A stretch of DNA of 64,000 nt from an uncultured Acidobacteriia bacterium (GTDB lineage Bacteria; Acidobacteriota; Terriglobia; Bryobacterales; Bryobacteraceae): NCBI GenBank assembly GCA_903925975.1, contig CAIYHG010000077.1, forward strand, positions 30,628-94,627. Reading direction: 5' to 3'. Shown piece after piece: positions 18,096 through 27,300 of the stretch. The position numbers were made by a program, and so were the translations under genes. Under the pieces are notes generated by a model. It had not been told where the DNA came from and searched no databases. It saw only the letters and a program-made list of their open reading frames with translations. The first letter of the stretch is position 1, and the number at the start of each line of letters is the position of its first letter.

Positions 18096-18875
18096 TCATC
18101 GGGCCGCCGGAGGCTCCTGGCCTGTGGGAATCCCAACCAGCGAGCGGTAGAACGCAATCGCCCGGTTGATCGAGGACGCCTCGCGTCCCGTGGCCAGCCA
18201 ACTCGTGTTCCGTCCGGTGCGAACGATGCTGTAGAAGCGCCAGACGCCCGCCGATTCACGGTCCAGAAAGTAGACTGTCTGCATCTCGCGCGGACGGAAG
18301 ATCGTCACAAAGAGATAGCGCATCGTGCCGACATTCTCGACATCGAAAACAAGCCGGTCTTCTGAAGCCTCCCTGATGCGCATTTGGTAGATAGCCTTGC
18401 CTGACAGGTTGTCGGTCTGTTCCAGGTAGACCGACTTGCCCACCTCCAATTCATCGGCCGTGAAGTCTTTGCGTTGCTGGTTTGGCTGCGAGCCAACCGA
18501 AGCATGGGCGTCCACAATCAATGTTTGCCACTGGCGGTGAGTAGTAGACCAGTAGCGCATGCCCGTAAGTCGCGAGACGGCCCCAATTCTGCCGAGCAAA
18601 CCCAGGGCTCCCGCATCATAGCGAAATCGCGCGGCCGTGGTCACAAGAGTCGCAAAGCCTGGAGCCGTCCAACCGGTGCAGGCGGGCGGTTTCCAATCCT
18701 TGCCGAAATCGGATTCACTCCAGAACTTCACCGCGGGCGGACTGTCCAGGCCGGGATAGGGCGGAACAGCATCGTTTCCGCATGGTGGTTGAGGCCTCGA
18801 TTGCGCATGGATGTGCGTCTGGCAGAGCAGCGCCGCGGAGATGACAAACCGAATGGAACGTTGGGAAGCAGGCAT
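18096..18875 (-). CDS. Exported protein of unknown function (DUF6675-like)
   Basis: The ATG at 18875 puts a signal peptide (RSIRFVISAALLCQTHIHAQ) at the N-terminus of a 259-residue protein; an earlier ATG at 18929 would add 18 polar residues. The mature part is globular: PPYPGLDSPPAVKFWSESDF, GMRYWSTTHRQWQTLI, EVGKSVYLEQTDNLSGKAIYQM and AIAFYRSLVGIPTGQ. This pattern resembles DUF6675-type proteins, which share a YWS...W..L core, but I am only moderately sure. No catalytic motif is apparent. It converges with the phospholipase gene. Confidence 0.6.
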   Translation of the reverse strand: MPASQRSIRFVISAALLCQTHIHAQSRPQPPCGNDAVPPYPGLDSPPAVKFWSESDFGKDWKPPACTGWTAPGFATLVTTAARFRYDAGALGLLGRIGAVSRLTGMRYWSTTHRQWQTLIVDAHASVGSQPNQQRKDFTADELEVGKSVYLEQTDNLSGKAIYQMRIREASEDRLVFDVENVGTMRYLFVTIFRPREMQTVYFLDRESAGVWRFYSIVRTGRNTSWLATGREASSINRAIAFYRSLVGIPTGQEPPAAR

Positions 18876-18955
18876 AGCCGTTGTCTGGTTTTGCCAATGC
18901 ACGTACGTGGCCGCATGCAGATGCGCCACTTGCGCAGCGGCTTCTGTCGCCGAAA

Positions 18956-18968
18956 GTGCAGGTTCTGC
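18956..18968. promoter_or_regulatory. Copy of a recurrent intergenic motif
   Basis: GTGCAGGTTCTGC sits in the divergent region between the exported protein (start 18875) and the membrane protein (start 19117). See the exemplar at 44659. Confidence 0.3.
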
Positions 18969-19116
18969 CTTGCGGCAGTTCGTAGGACAGGCGCGAAAGA
19001 CTTAGTTACCACAAGCTTCGGCGCCTCCCGGCCCCGTCGCTGCAATGGGCGCAAACGTGCCATATCTTTCCCTGACGCAGCACAGCCAGAGTATTTCAAA
19101 CCTTGAAAGGGACTAC

Positions 19117-19515
19117 ATGACTAATCTGAGAACGGTAACGGAAACGGCGGCCGAATTTGGCAAACAGGCCAAGGAATCGGTGGAAGAACTGGGACGGTCC
19201 GCCGGCAGAAGACTAGACGAAGCGCGCGATGAGACCGGAGACGCGCTTCATACGGCTGCCTCGTCGGTTCGCGCAACGGGACGCCAGGGTTGCGACGCCA
19301 TCGGCGGCTTCGCTAACAATACGGCGGACAAACTGGACGCTACGGCAACCTACGTCGAAGATCATGACCTGAGCCGTGCGTACGCCGGCTTGCGAAAGTA
19401 TGGCCGCCAGCATCTGGCCGGCTCCCTGGCCGTCGCGGCGGGCATCGGCTTTCTTTTAGGGTCCGCAATGCTCAGAATGAGCCACTCGTGCGCAAAGACG
19501 GCCAAGGTCGCCTAG
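19117..19515 (+). CDS. DUF883/ElaB-like small membrane-anchored protein
   Basis: ATG 19117 with AAGGGA six bases upstream gives 132 residues. An amphipathic, charged N-terminal helix (TETAAEFGKQAKESVEELGRS) precedes a C-terminal region DLSRAYAGLRKYGRQHLAGSL followed by one membrane segment (AVAAGIGFLLGSAML). This layout matches DUF883-type proteins such as ElaB, which are C-tail-anchored, stationary-phase or stress associated and sometimes ribosome binding. The upstream frame extension to 19045 is not conserved in character. Function here is inferred only from family resemblance. Confidence 0.7.
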   Translation: MTNLRTVTETAAEFGKQAKESVEELGRSAGRRLDEARDETGDALHTAASSVRATGRQGCDAIGGFANNTADKLDATATYVEDHDLSRAYAGLRKYGRQHLAGSLAVAAGIGFLLGSAMLRMSHSCAKTAKVA

Positions 19516-19565
19516 CCGCTACTTCCTCGCTCCGGGGCCCATGCCTCCGATTCGCTGGCGCGCTC

Positions 19566-20237
19566 CTAGTGGATGACGCTTCGTAGCAGAGCGCTCAGCC
19601 CGTTCCATAGAATCTGGACCCCGATGCAGACGAGGATGAACGACGAGAGGCGGATGACCACATTCATCGCCGAATCGCCGAGCGTGCGCCCGAGCCGCTC
19701 GGCGGATCTGTAACTCAAGTAGATAGACGCTGAGATCAGAACTGAGCCCAGTAACATCCCTGCGATCAACGGCCAGCGCCACTCGGAGCCTTCGGGCCGA
19801 TTGGCGCCGACGGTAATCGCCACGGAGATCGTCCCCGGCCCCACCGTCAGCGGCAGCGTCAACGGATAGAATGCCTGGCGGGAATAGTTATCCTCGTTGA
19901 ATTCCCGCCGTGCGCCCTTGCCGTCGCTCCCGTCATCGTCAGACCGAAGCAGGAGCGACCATCCGGTCGCAATCACAACCAGCCCGCCCCCAACCTGCAC
20001 CACAGGCAACGAGATGCCGAAGAAGGCCAGGATGTGAGTGCCAATAAAGGTCGAGGTTACGATCAGTGCCAGACCGTTCAGCGCGATCTTTCTTGCCAGT
20101 ACGGTGCGCGCCCGGCTGGAAATCCCGCGCGTCAGTTCCAGGAATATTGGCGTATTGCCGATCGGGTTGACGATCGGAAACAGCGCTCCGAAGACAAGAA
20201 ACGTATTTTTTACAAGATCGGTAAGCGTGCCCGGCAT
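19566..20237 (-). CDS. MarC family integral membrane protein
   Basis: The 223-residue protein has six hydrophobic segments. It shows the family motifs FGALFPIVNPIGNTPIFLELT at the start and YPLTLPLTVGPGTISVAI in the middle, each part of a half with inverted symmetry. MarC proteins were once thought to confer multiple antibiotic resistance, but their transport substrate is unknown. The ATG at 20237 is preferred to the adjacent TTG at 20240. A charged cytoplasmic loop (RSDDDGSDGKGARREF) between the halves is longer than in many homologues. The gene is divergent from the L,D-transpeptidase. Confidence 0.9.
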   Translation of the reverse strand: MPGTLTDLVKNTFLVFGALFPIVNPIGNTPIFLELTRGISSRARTVLARKIALNGLALIVTSTFIGTHILAFFGISLPVVQVGGGLVVIATGWSLLLRSDDDGSDGKGARREFNEDNYSRQAFYPLTLPLTVGPGTISVAITVGANRPEGSEWRWPLIAGMLLGSVLISASIYLSYRSAERLGRTLGDSAMNVVIRLSSFILVCIGVQILWNGLSALLRSVIH

Positions 20238-20303
20238 CAACGCTCACTGTACAGTACTTATTCCGAAAGCACTACTGCGCCATGGCCCTCGGCGTGCACT
20301 GGC

Positions 20304-21302
20304 ATGGTCATGAAGCGAGCGCTCCTGTTGGCATTTGCTGTAGCCTCGGCTCTTTCCCTGCATTCGTCACCTCTTTCCGGCACGCAGCCTGCAACAACAG
20401 CCGCCCGTTTCGATGCGAGCGCGATCGACAATCCCGGACAAACGCAAATTGCGCCCGGCGACGCGGGTTCGGGAGTGGCCCGCGCTCAGATTCTGCTGGC
20501 CAGGGCGCATTTCTCCTGCGGCGAAATCGATGGCGTCTTCGGTTCGAACCTCGCGAAGACCGTAGCGGCCTTTCAGCAAGAGCGCAAGCTGGCCCTGAGC
20601 GGCGCGGTGGACGATGCTACCTGGGCGGCGCTTAATGCCGACACGGCGCCGGCCCTTTCGCGTTATACGATTTCAGCCGGCGACCTGGAAGGGCCGTTTG
20701 TCCCGATACCCGCCAGTGCGATGGCCCAAGCCAAGTTGCCCGCTCTCGGCTACTCGTCGCCGCTTGAGCAATTCGCGGAACGTTTTCACGCGAGCCCCCG
20801 CCTGCTGCAGCGTTTGAACCCCGGCGCCGATTTCTCAAAGCCCGGCCAGGAACTCGCCGTTCCCAGCGTTAGCGGCCCGCCGCCGGGGCCGGCGGCTCAG
20901 ATTGTCGTCTCCAGATCGGAGAGTTCTGTAAGAGCCTACGACTCCACTGGAGCGCTGCTCGCATTCTATGTCGCAACCACCGGTAGCCAGCACGATCCCC
21001 TGCCGGTCGGCGATTGGAAGATCCTGGGCGTCCGGCGCAATCCCGACTATCGGTACAACGCGGCGCTGTTTTGGGATGCCAAAAAGAGCAACCCTAAGCA
21101 ACTCATTCAGCCAGGTCCGAACAACCCGGTGGGCACGGTGTGGATCGATCTTTCCAAGGAACACTACGGGATTCACGGCACGCCCGACCCCGCATTGGTG
21201 GGCCACGCCTTCTCCCACGGCTGCATCCGGCTGACGAATTGGGGCGCGCTCGAACTGGCGTCCATGGTCAAGCCAGGAACGCCGGCTGTGTTGAAAGAGT
21301 AG
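20304..21302 (+). CDS. Murein L,D-transpeptidase with peptidoglycan-binding domain
   Basis: From ATG 20304 (a second ATG lies two codons on) the 332-residue protein carries a signal peptide and a PG_binding_1 domain with HFSCGEIDGVFGSNLAKTVAAFQQER. A LysM-like middle region (YSSPLEQFAERFHASPRLLQRLNPG) precedes a C-terminal YkuD domain. The catalytic motif HGTPDPALVGHAFSHGCIRLTNW has Cys307 as nucleophile, with the conserved His and Arg. Such enzymes make 3-3 cross-links in peptidoglycan or attach proteins to it. It supports a periplasmic role in wall remodelling. Confidence 0.9.
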   Translation: MVMKRALLLAFAVASALSLHSSPLSGTQPATTAARFDASAIDNPGQTQIAPGDAGSGVARAQILLARAHFSCGEIDGVFGSNLAKTVAAFQQERKLALSGAVDDATWAALNADTAPALSRYTISAGDLEGPFVPIPASAMAQAKLPALGYSSPLEQFAERFHASPRLLQRLNPGADFSKPGQELAVPSVSGPPPGPAAQIVVSRSESSVRAYDSTGALLAFYVATTGSQHDPLPVGDWKILGVRRNPDYRYNAALFWDAKKSNPKQLIQPGPNNPVGTVWIDLSKEHYGIHGTPDPALVGHAFSHGCIRLTNWGALELASMVKPGTPAVLKE

Positions 21303-21386
21303 CGCGCGGCGGCCGTCGTCAGCCGGAATGGTTCGCCAGGCGGCAGGCCGCCGGCGGCCAATCGAACTTTGCATGGAAGGAAAGAT

Positions 21387-22358
21387 GTGAAACGCAGCCT
21401 CTCCCCGTTCCACTCATTCGCGCTATTGGCGCTGGCCTCACTTGCGCTGGCGGCGCCAGCAGCCTGTTCCGACTGCCCGGCGCCCCGCCCCCCTGAACTC
21501 CGCTTCGACGTATCGCCCGGCATCTTCTTGAATTACCGGGAAGAGGGCGGCGCAGGCCCCGTCGTGGTGGCGCTGCACGGTTTCGGCGGAACACTGGATA
21601 CCTGGGACGACGTTCAGCCAATGCTGGCGCCCCGCTACCGCTTGTACCTGCCGGATCTCCTGGGATTCGGCCATTCCGCCAAGCCCGAGAAATTTGATTA
21701 CACCGTCGCCGAGCAGGCGGAAGCCGTGGCTGGCTTCCTCGAAATGGTGCAGCGCGAAACCGGCGAGGCGAAAATCACTTTGATCGGGCACTCCTACGGG
21801 GGCGCGGTAGCCATCGCCGCTTATCTGGCGCTCCAGGACAAGGGCGAAGCGATTGTAGACCGCCTGATTCTGATCGATGCCTTGGCCTTCCCCCAGGAGA
21901 AGCGCTTTCCGGCCTTCATCAATATCATGCGCGTTTGGGGCGTGAACCGAATCGCGCTCAAACTGCTCCCCGCGAAGACTCAGGTGCGCATGGTCCTGAA
22001 GAAGATCTTCCACAACCCGGCCGCGGTGACCTCGGATCGCGTCTGCCGCTACGCCGGTTTCCTGCCTTCAAGCCATGCGGCCCTGATCAAGACCGCGCAC
22101 CAACTCGGCGACGAAGCCGCATTCCTCATGTTTACGCAACGCATCCATGAAATCGCCGTTCCCACGCTGATCGTATGGGGTAGGTACGACGGAGTAATCC
22201 CGCGGCGCCAGGCGGAGTTGCTTCGCGACGCCATCGTTGGCTCGCGCCTGGCGCCGCTGCTTGAGGCCGGGCATGCCCCGCAAGAAGAACTGCCGGGCGA
22301 GACGGCGCAACTCATCGATACGTTTCTGATGGCGGATCGGCCTGATTCCGGCAAGTGA
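21387..22358 (+). CDS. Exported alpha/beta hydrolase
   Basis: A GTG at 21387, preceded by GGAAGG, gives 323 residues beginning with a signal sequence ending near AAPAACSDC, which could be a lipobox. The alpha/beta-hydrolase core shows VVALHGFGGTLDTW (oxyanion region), LPDLLGFGHSAKP, the nucleophile motif LIGHSYGG with Ser136, the acid in VWGRYDGVIP and the His in LEAGHAPQEE. The sequence resembles haloalkane dehalogenase, epoxide hydrolase and lipase-like branches, so the substrate cannot be named. It follows the transpeptidase in the same direction after 84 bases. Confidence 0.85.
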   Translation: MKRSLSPFHSFALLALASLALAAPAACSDCPAPRPPELRFDVSPGIFLNYREEGGAGPVVVALHGFGGTLDTWDDVQPMLAPRYRLYLPDLLGFGHSAKPEKFDYTVAEQAEAVAGFLEMVQRETGEAKITLIGHSYGGAVAIAAYLALQDKGEAIVDRLILIDALAFPQEKRFPAFINIMRVWGVNRIALKLLPAKTQVRMVLKKIFHNPAAVTSDRVCRYAGFLPSSHAALIKTAHQLGDEAAFLMFTQRIHEIAVPTLIVWGRYDGVIPRRQAELLRDAIVGSRLAPLLEAGHAPQEELPGETAQLIDTFLMADRPDSGK

Positions 22359-22417
22359 ACGCTAGCCTCAACACTGTTCAGTTACCAAGTGCGGCGGCGC
22401 CGAGCGGTGACGAGGCG

Positions 22418-22454
22418 CCGGCCTGAGGGCCGGGAACCCGCTGGAAAGCGGGTT
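22418..22454. terminator. Two adjacent hairpins between convergent genes
   Basis: CCGGCC-TGAG-GGCCGG (22418-22433) is followed at once by AACCCGCT-GGAA-AGCGGGTT (22435-22454). Both stems are perfect. They lie between two converging genes and could stop transcription from both sides. Confidence 0.5.
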
Positions 22455-22505
22455 CGCAGCCAAGAATGGCCGCCCCACAAAGGGTCAAGTGAACAGCATT
22501 GGCGC

Positions 22506-22567
22506 CAGCCTGGATTTCTCACCAGGTTGCGTCGCGAGGGCATGAGGTGCGCGCGGCTCAGCGGGCG
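22506..22567. repeat. REP-like dispersed repeat, copy A
   Basis: The first 32 bases match 29 of 32 at 58879-58910, and both are followed by a GC-rich segment ending GCTCAGCGGGCG. Here that segment contains the last codons and stop of the PAP2 gene. Confidence 0.6.
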
Positions 22568-23370
22568 GAGGCGTGGGGTTTGAGCACCACAAAGTGGCCG
22601 ATGCTGTACCCAATGGCCCCGCCTATGAAGATGTCGGACGCAAAGTGCGCCTGGTCGGGCAGCCGGCTCACCGAGATGAAGGTGGCCGCCCCGTATGCTA
22701 CCCAGTGCACCCACCGATGTTCCCGATATCGCTCGGAGAGAACGGTTGCCACGGCAAACGCGGTCGCGGTGTGGCCGGAGGGAAAGCCGCCCCCGTTCGA
22801 TAAGCTGCCCTTGTACTTGAACCACGTGTTGCGGTAATTCCCGTTGGTGGGGATATCGCTGGGCTTCAACCGTCCCGTGGCCTGCTTCAGCACGAAGCTG
22901 ACGATTTGCGAGTCGGCGATGGCTTCGGCCGTTAGAATCCCGGTGTTCTTTGCGTACGAGCTGTGTGTTGCCAGCCCCGTCACATAGAAAGCGACAGGCG
23001 TCAGCATTTCCGCCAGCGCCGTGTTGCGTCCGCGCAGGATTCCGGTTTCGTAGCCGTTGAAGCGGGATTGATCGTGGAAATACGGCTCGGTATAAGGGTC
23101 GAGGGCCACCAGGCCCACCGCGCCGATCGCAACTACCAATACTGGTAACCAATGCCTGCCCTGAACGGCTCTCACCGGAAAGGTCCAGATGTCTTTTTGG
23201 TCACGCAGTATCCGCTTGCCCAACTGCACCGGCGAGATCGTAGCCTCCGGCCCCGCGGCTTGAACAGTCGGCGATCCGAGTGGCTGCGTTTCCGGCGCCG
23301 CCGGCTCTTGGGCCATCATTGCTGCGGAACCGAGAACCAAGGCGAGAATCAAGCCCGTTGAATGTGCCAT
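22558..23370 (-). CDS. Membrane-associated PAP2-family phosphatase
   Basis: The 270-residue protein begins with a signal-like segment (LILALVLGSAAMMAQ). The three PAP2 phosphatase motifs are present: KQATGRLKP, NGGGFPSGHTATAFAV and SRLPDQAHFASDIFIGGAIG. Hydrophobic segments surround them (HWLPVLVVAIGAVGLVAL, WVAYGAATFISV). PAP2 enzymes dephosphorylate lipid phosphates such as undecaprenyl pyrophosphate or phosphatidic acid in the periplasm. AAGGAGA precedes the ATG at 23370. The C-terminal codons fall inside a dispersed repeat, so the terminal HASAR may have been added by repeat insertion. Confidence 0.9.
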   Translation of the reverse strand: MAHSTGLILALVLGSAAMMAQEPAAPETQPLGSPTVQAAGPEATISPVQLGKRILRDQKDIWTFPVRAVQGRHWLPVLVVAIGAVGLVALDPYTEPYFHDQSRFNGYETGILRGRNTALAEMLTPVAFYVTGLATHSSYAKNTGILTAEAIADSQIVSFVLKQATGRLKPSDIPTNGNYRNTWFKYKGSLSNGGGFPSGHTATAFAVATVLSERYREHRWVHWVAYGAATFISVSRLPDQAHFASDIFIGGAIGYSIGHFVVLKPHASAR

Positions 23371-23590
23371 CGCTTCTCCTTCCCGGACTTATGCACGTAA
23401 CAGCCCGAACCGGGAAGATGCCGCCCGCGCCGCAATCTTCAACTTGAGCTTGGGGAAAACGCGGGCGTTGAGAGTTTCCGGAAGGGCGCAGTCCGTGGCC
23501 AGTCGCGCTCGTGGGTGCAGTTCCTGCCGCCCATGAGGCAGAAGCTGCACCCGCGGGCTTTTCGGCGCCACGAAGGCGGAAGAGGGAATG

Positions 23591-24376
23591 TCAGTCGGCC
23601 GGCTGCAGCGTGAAGAAGAATGTGGATCCGGCGCCCGGCGTCGATTCCACCCAGATTGTGCCGCCATGCCATTCGATGGCTTTCTTGCAGAACGCGAGGC
23701 CGAGCCCGTTCCCGGGGCGCTCTTTCCCGTGCAGGCGCTTAAAGGCGCCGAAGATGCGATCGTGGTACGCCGCGTCGATGCCGATGCCGTTATCCGCAAC
23801 GGAAAACACCCAGTTGAACTCCACGCGTTTGGATGAAATGTGAACCCGCGGAACGGGCTCGCCGCAGTACTCGATGGCGTTCTTCACTAAATGGTGAAGA
23901 ACCTTCGCCAGTATTTCGCTGTCCCCGTACGCCATCGGCAAAGCGTCATGGGTCACAACCGCGCCGCGTTCCGTTATCTGCTTCTCCGCCAAGCGGAGCG
24001 CCTGCCGGAGAACCGCTTCCATATCCGTCCGCGAAGACTGGCACTCGCCTGTGCCCGTAGCCCAGTAAGCCACCACATCGGCCAGCAGCGCCTGCGCCGA
24101 GGCCGCCCCCTCCCTAATGCGCGCGATGAACATGCCGCCATCGGGATCGAGACGCCCGGCGCAGTTCTCTCCCAATAGTTGACTGAAAGCGGCTACGTCC
24201 CGGAGCGACTCCCGCAGATTGTGGGCCGTCACCGAGATGAACTCCTCGAAATCCGCGCCCGCGCGGTCCAACTGCTTCTGCGCCTCCGTCGAGCGCTGCG
24301 TTTCCTCGTCGAGCGCCTTGCGTAAGCGCTCGATTTCCTCCGCCGCGCGAATCTGCCCGGAGTCTTCCACCGTCAA
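23591..24376 (-). CDS. Sensor-less histidine kinase, paralogue of the preceding kinase module
   Basis: The product (about 262 residues) has a coiled-coil lead (EEIERLRKALDEETQRSTEAQKQL, read in parts), a HisKA-like helix with VTAHNLRESLRDVAAFSQLL and a HATPase domain (VADNGIGIDAAYHD, GNGLGLAFCKKAIEWHGG). Position and sequence mirror the C-terminal kinase of the fusion protein encoded just upstream, down to IFGAFKRLHG versus VFGMFKRLHG. A TTG start at 24376 overlaps the upstream TGA (TTGA); GTG 24370 is the alternative. The phospho-His is followed by Asn instead of Asp/Glu, which may lower phosphatase activity. It probably arose by tandem duplication. Confidence 0.75.
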   Translation of the reverse strand: MTVEDSGQIRAAEEIERLRKALDEETQRSTEAQKQLDRAGADFEEFISVTAHNLRESLRDVAAFSQLLGENCAGRLDPDGGMFIARIREGAASAQALLADVVAYWATGTGECQSSRTDMEAVLRQALRLAEKQITERGAVVTHDALPMAYGDSEILAKVLHHLVKNAIEYCGEPVPRVHISSKRVEFNWVFSVADNGIGIDAAYHDRIFGAFKRLHGKERPGNGLGLAFCKKAIEWHGGTIWVESTPGAGSTFFFTLQPAD

Positions 24377-27300
24377 TTTGCCCGCCGTGGTCCGGGCTGC
24401 TTGGGACCCGGGATTGTGAACTTGAACGTAGCGCCCTGCCCCGGTTCCGATTCCACCCAGATTCGTCCGCCCTGGCGCTCCACAACCTTCTTGCAAAGCG
24501 CAAGGCCGATGCCGGTGCCGGGGATTTCGCTTCCATGCAGGCGCTTGAACATGCCGAATACCCTTTCGGCATCATGCGGATCGATGCCGACTCCGTTGTC
24601 CTTCACCGCAAACACCCACCCGGCCGCTTCGCGCTCGGCCGAGATATCGATTTCGGGCGTTCGGCCGCCGTTGTACTTGATCGCATTGGAAATCAGGTTT
24701 TGGAAAACCCGCAGCAGCGAAACCTCTTCGGTAGTCACGGTTGGCAGCGGGCCTGCGGTTACCACGGCCCCGCTCTCCGCCATGGCCGTATCGAGATGCA
24801 ACAGCGCCTTGGCGAGCACGGCGCCGGAATCGACCGGGGCGAAGGCTTCCTGTTCCCTTTCGCTGACCTCCCAGTAGGCCAGCAACGCTTTTAGCAGAGC
24901 TTCGATCCTAAGGGCGCCCTCCACGGAGTAGGAGATGAACTTGTCCGCTTCGTCGCCCAGTTTACCCGCATACTCCCGTCCCAGGAGTTCCGTAAAGTTG
25001 ACGACCATCCGCAGTGGTTCCTGCAAGTCGTGCGTCAGGGCGTAGGCGAAATGCTGCAATTCGGCGTTGGTCTTCTGGAGGGCTTCCTCGGTCCGCTTGC
25101 GCTCCGTCACGTCCTCAATTGCCAGAAGGATCGCGCGCGCCTGCGCATTCGGATTGAACATCTCGCTCGCGTTGAGCAGCATCACCTTCCGCCCGACATG
25201 TTCAAATTCGTGCGTGACCTCGAAATCTCGAAACGTTGATCGCGCGGGAAGAATGTTCTCCAGCAGTTCGCGCAGCTTCGGAATATTCCATTGTCCATTC
25301 CCCAGATCGTAGATCAGCCTTGTTTCCGTGTCCTCCCGCGCGGCCTGGAACGTTTCATAGAACGCCCGGTTCGCTTGCACCACTTCCAGGTTCTGGTTCA
25401 GGATCACCAGAGGCTCGCGCACCGTTTCCACGATGGCCTGGGCAAAGTCGAGACCGCGCTTGGATGCGTCGATATCTATCAGCATCAGCACGGCGCCGTC
25501 GGTCTTGCCATCCACGCCCACGGAGGGAAAGATGCGCAAGGAGTACCAGCGGCCATGCTCGTCGCGGATAGCGCGGGGGTTGCGATTGCCGCCTTCCATC
25601 GCATCCAGAAGCATTCGCCGAAGGTCGGGCAGTTCGATTCTGGGCTGAAGATCCGTGACCAACCTGCCGACGTCGGACGCGATCAGATTGAGCACGGGTT
25701 CCATGGCGCGGGTAAAGCGCCGGATGCGCAGGTCGCGCCCCACCATGATGAGGGGTATGCTGATGCTTTCGAGAAGATTGGCCAGGTCCCGGTTGACTCT
25801 GCTGAACTCCGTGTTGCTCGTCTTCAGCTCTTCGTTGAGCGTGTTCAGCTCTTCGTTGGCCGATTCCAGCTCCTCTTGCGCGGTTTCCAGTTCCTCGTTG
25901 CCCGCCTGCGCCTCTTCGTTCGACGCCCTGAGTTCTTCCAGAGTGGCCGCATGGTCCTCAACGATCGATTGCAGGAACTCCTTGTTCGCGACAATCTCGT
26001 TCCGTAGGCGGGCGCTCACACCTTTGCCCGTGGCATCTGGCTTGCGCTTCCCGCGCACGCTACCCTTCGGTTCGACGTCCTCGAACAGAACCACGAAGTA
26101 GCGCTCCGTGGAAGGGGACGCGCCTTTGAACGGGACTACCTTGATTGCGACATCCTGTACCTTGCCGCCGCTTTCAATTCGAAAGCCGTCTGCCCTGGCC
26201 GCCGCGTTCGTTCGTCTGGCCGCCTGGACTGCCTTACCGAGACCCGCAATCAGGCCCTCACGCGCCATTCGCAGAAGATTGCTGGTCGGTTCGCCAGGCG
26301 AAAGCTCCAGGTACGGAGCAGTGCGGCCCCGGACCTGAACGATGTTCATGTCACCGTCGATGATGACTCCGGGCGGAGCGTGCTCAGCCAGAACCAACCG
26401 GTCGGCTTCCCTCTGCACATCCAGCCCGGCGCCGCCCTCCTTGACTCTTTCCCGTACGCTTACCCGGCTTTCGCCGCGCCGTGCTTCACCGAGTGGAGGC
26501 CGCGTGCTGCCTGCCGGCCGCATGCAATAGATGTTGTGGGTTGTCTCCAAGTGATGGAACGACTCTGACAGCGTCCCGATACTCTCCGACGGTCCCAGAG
26601 CCAGAAAGCCTTCTGGCTTGAGGGCGTAATGCAAGATTGACAACACCTTCCGCTGCAGCACCGCTCCAAGGTAGATCAGCACATTACAGCAACTGATGAA
26701 GTCCAGCTTGGAAAACGGCGGGTCTTGCGCCAAATTGTGTCTGGCGAAGACGCAAACTTCGCGAACGGATTTCGCAATCTGATACCCGTGTTCCGAGCGG
26801 GTGAAAAAGCGGGCTAGGCGTGGCGCCGGAATATGGCCCACGGAGGCCTCCGTATACACGCCGGCGCGGGCCTTTTCGATCGCCTTTTCGCTGATATCGG
26901 TGGCAAAAACCTCGAACGGAACGCTGAGTCCCGCGTCCCCCATGAATTCGAACAAGCAAATAGCGATCGAATACGCCTCTTCGCCCGTGGCGCACCCAGG
27001 CACCCAGATCCGAATGGGATCGTCCGGCGCCCTATTCTCAAACAACGCGGGAAGAAGCGTCTGCTTCAAGTCTTCAAACAGCGATGGTTCCCGAAAGAAT
27101 GCGGTTACGGTGACAAACAGGCTCTCGCATAAGGCGTTTGCCTCTTCCTGGTTCCGCTCCAGGTCGTTGCCGTATTCCGCCGGGGTTTCAAATCCGCGGA
27201 GGACCATGCGCCGCTTGATGCGCCGTTCGATAGTGCTGTGCTTGTAATGGGTGAAGTCGACCCCGGTGGCGATGCGCACCAACCCGAGTATTCTGGTCAG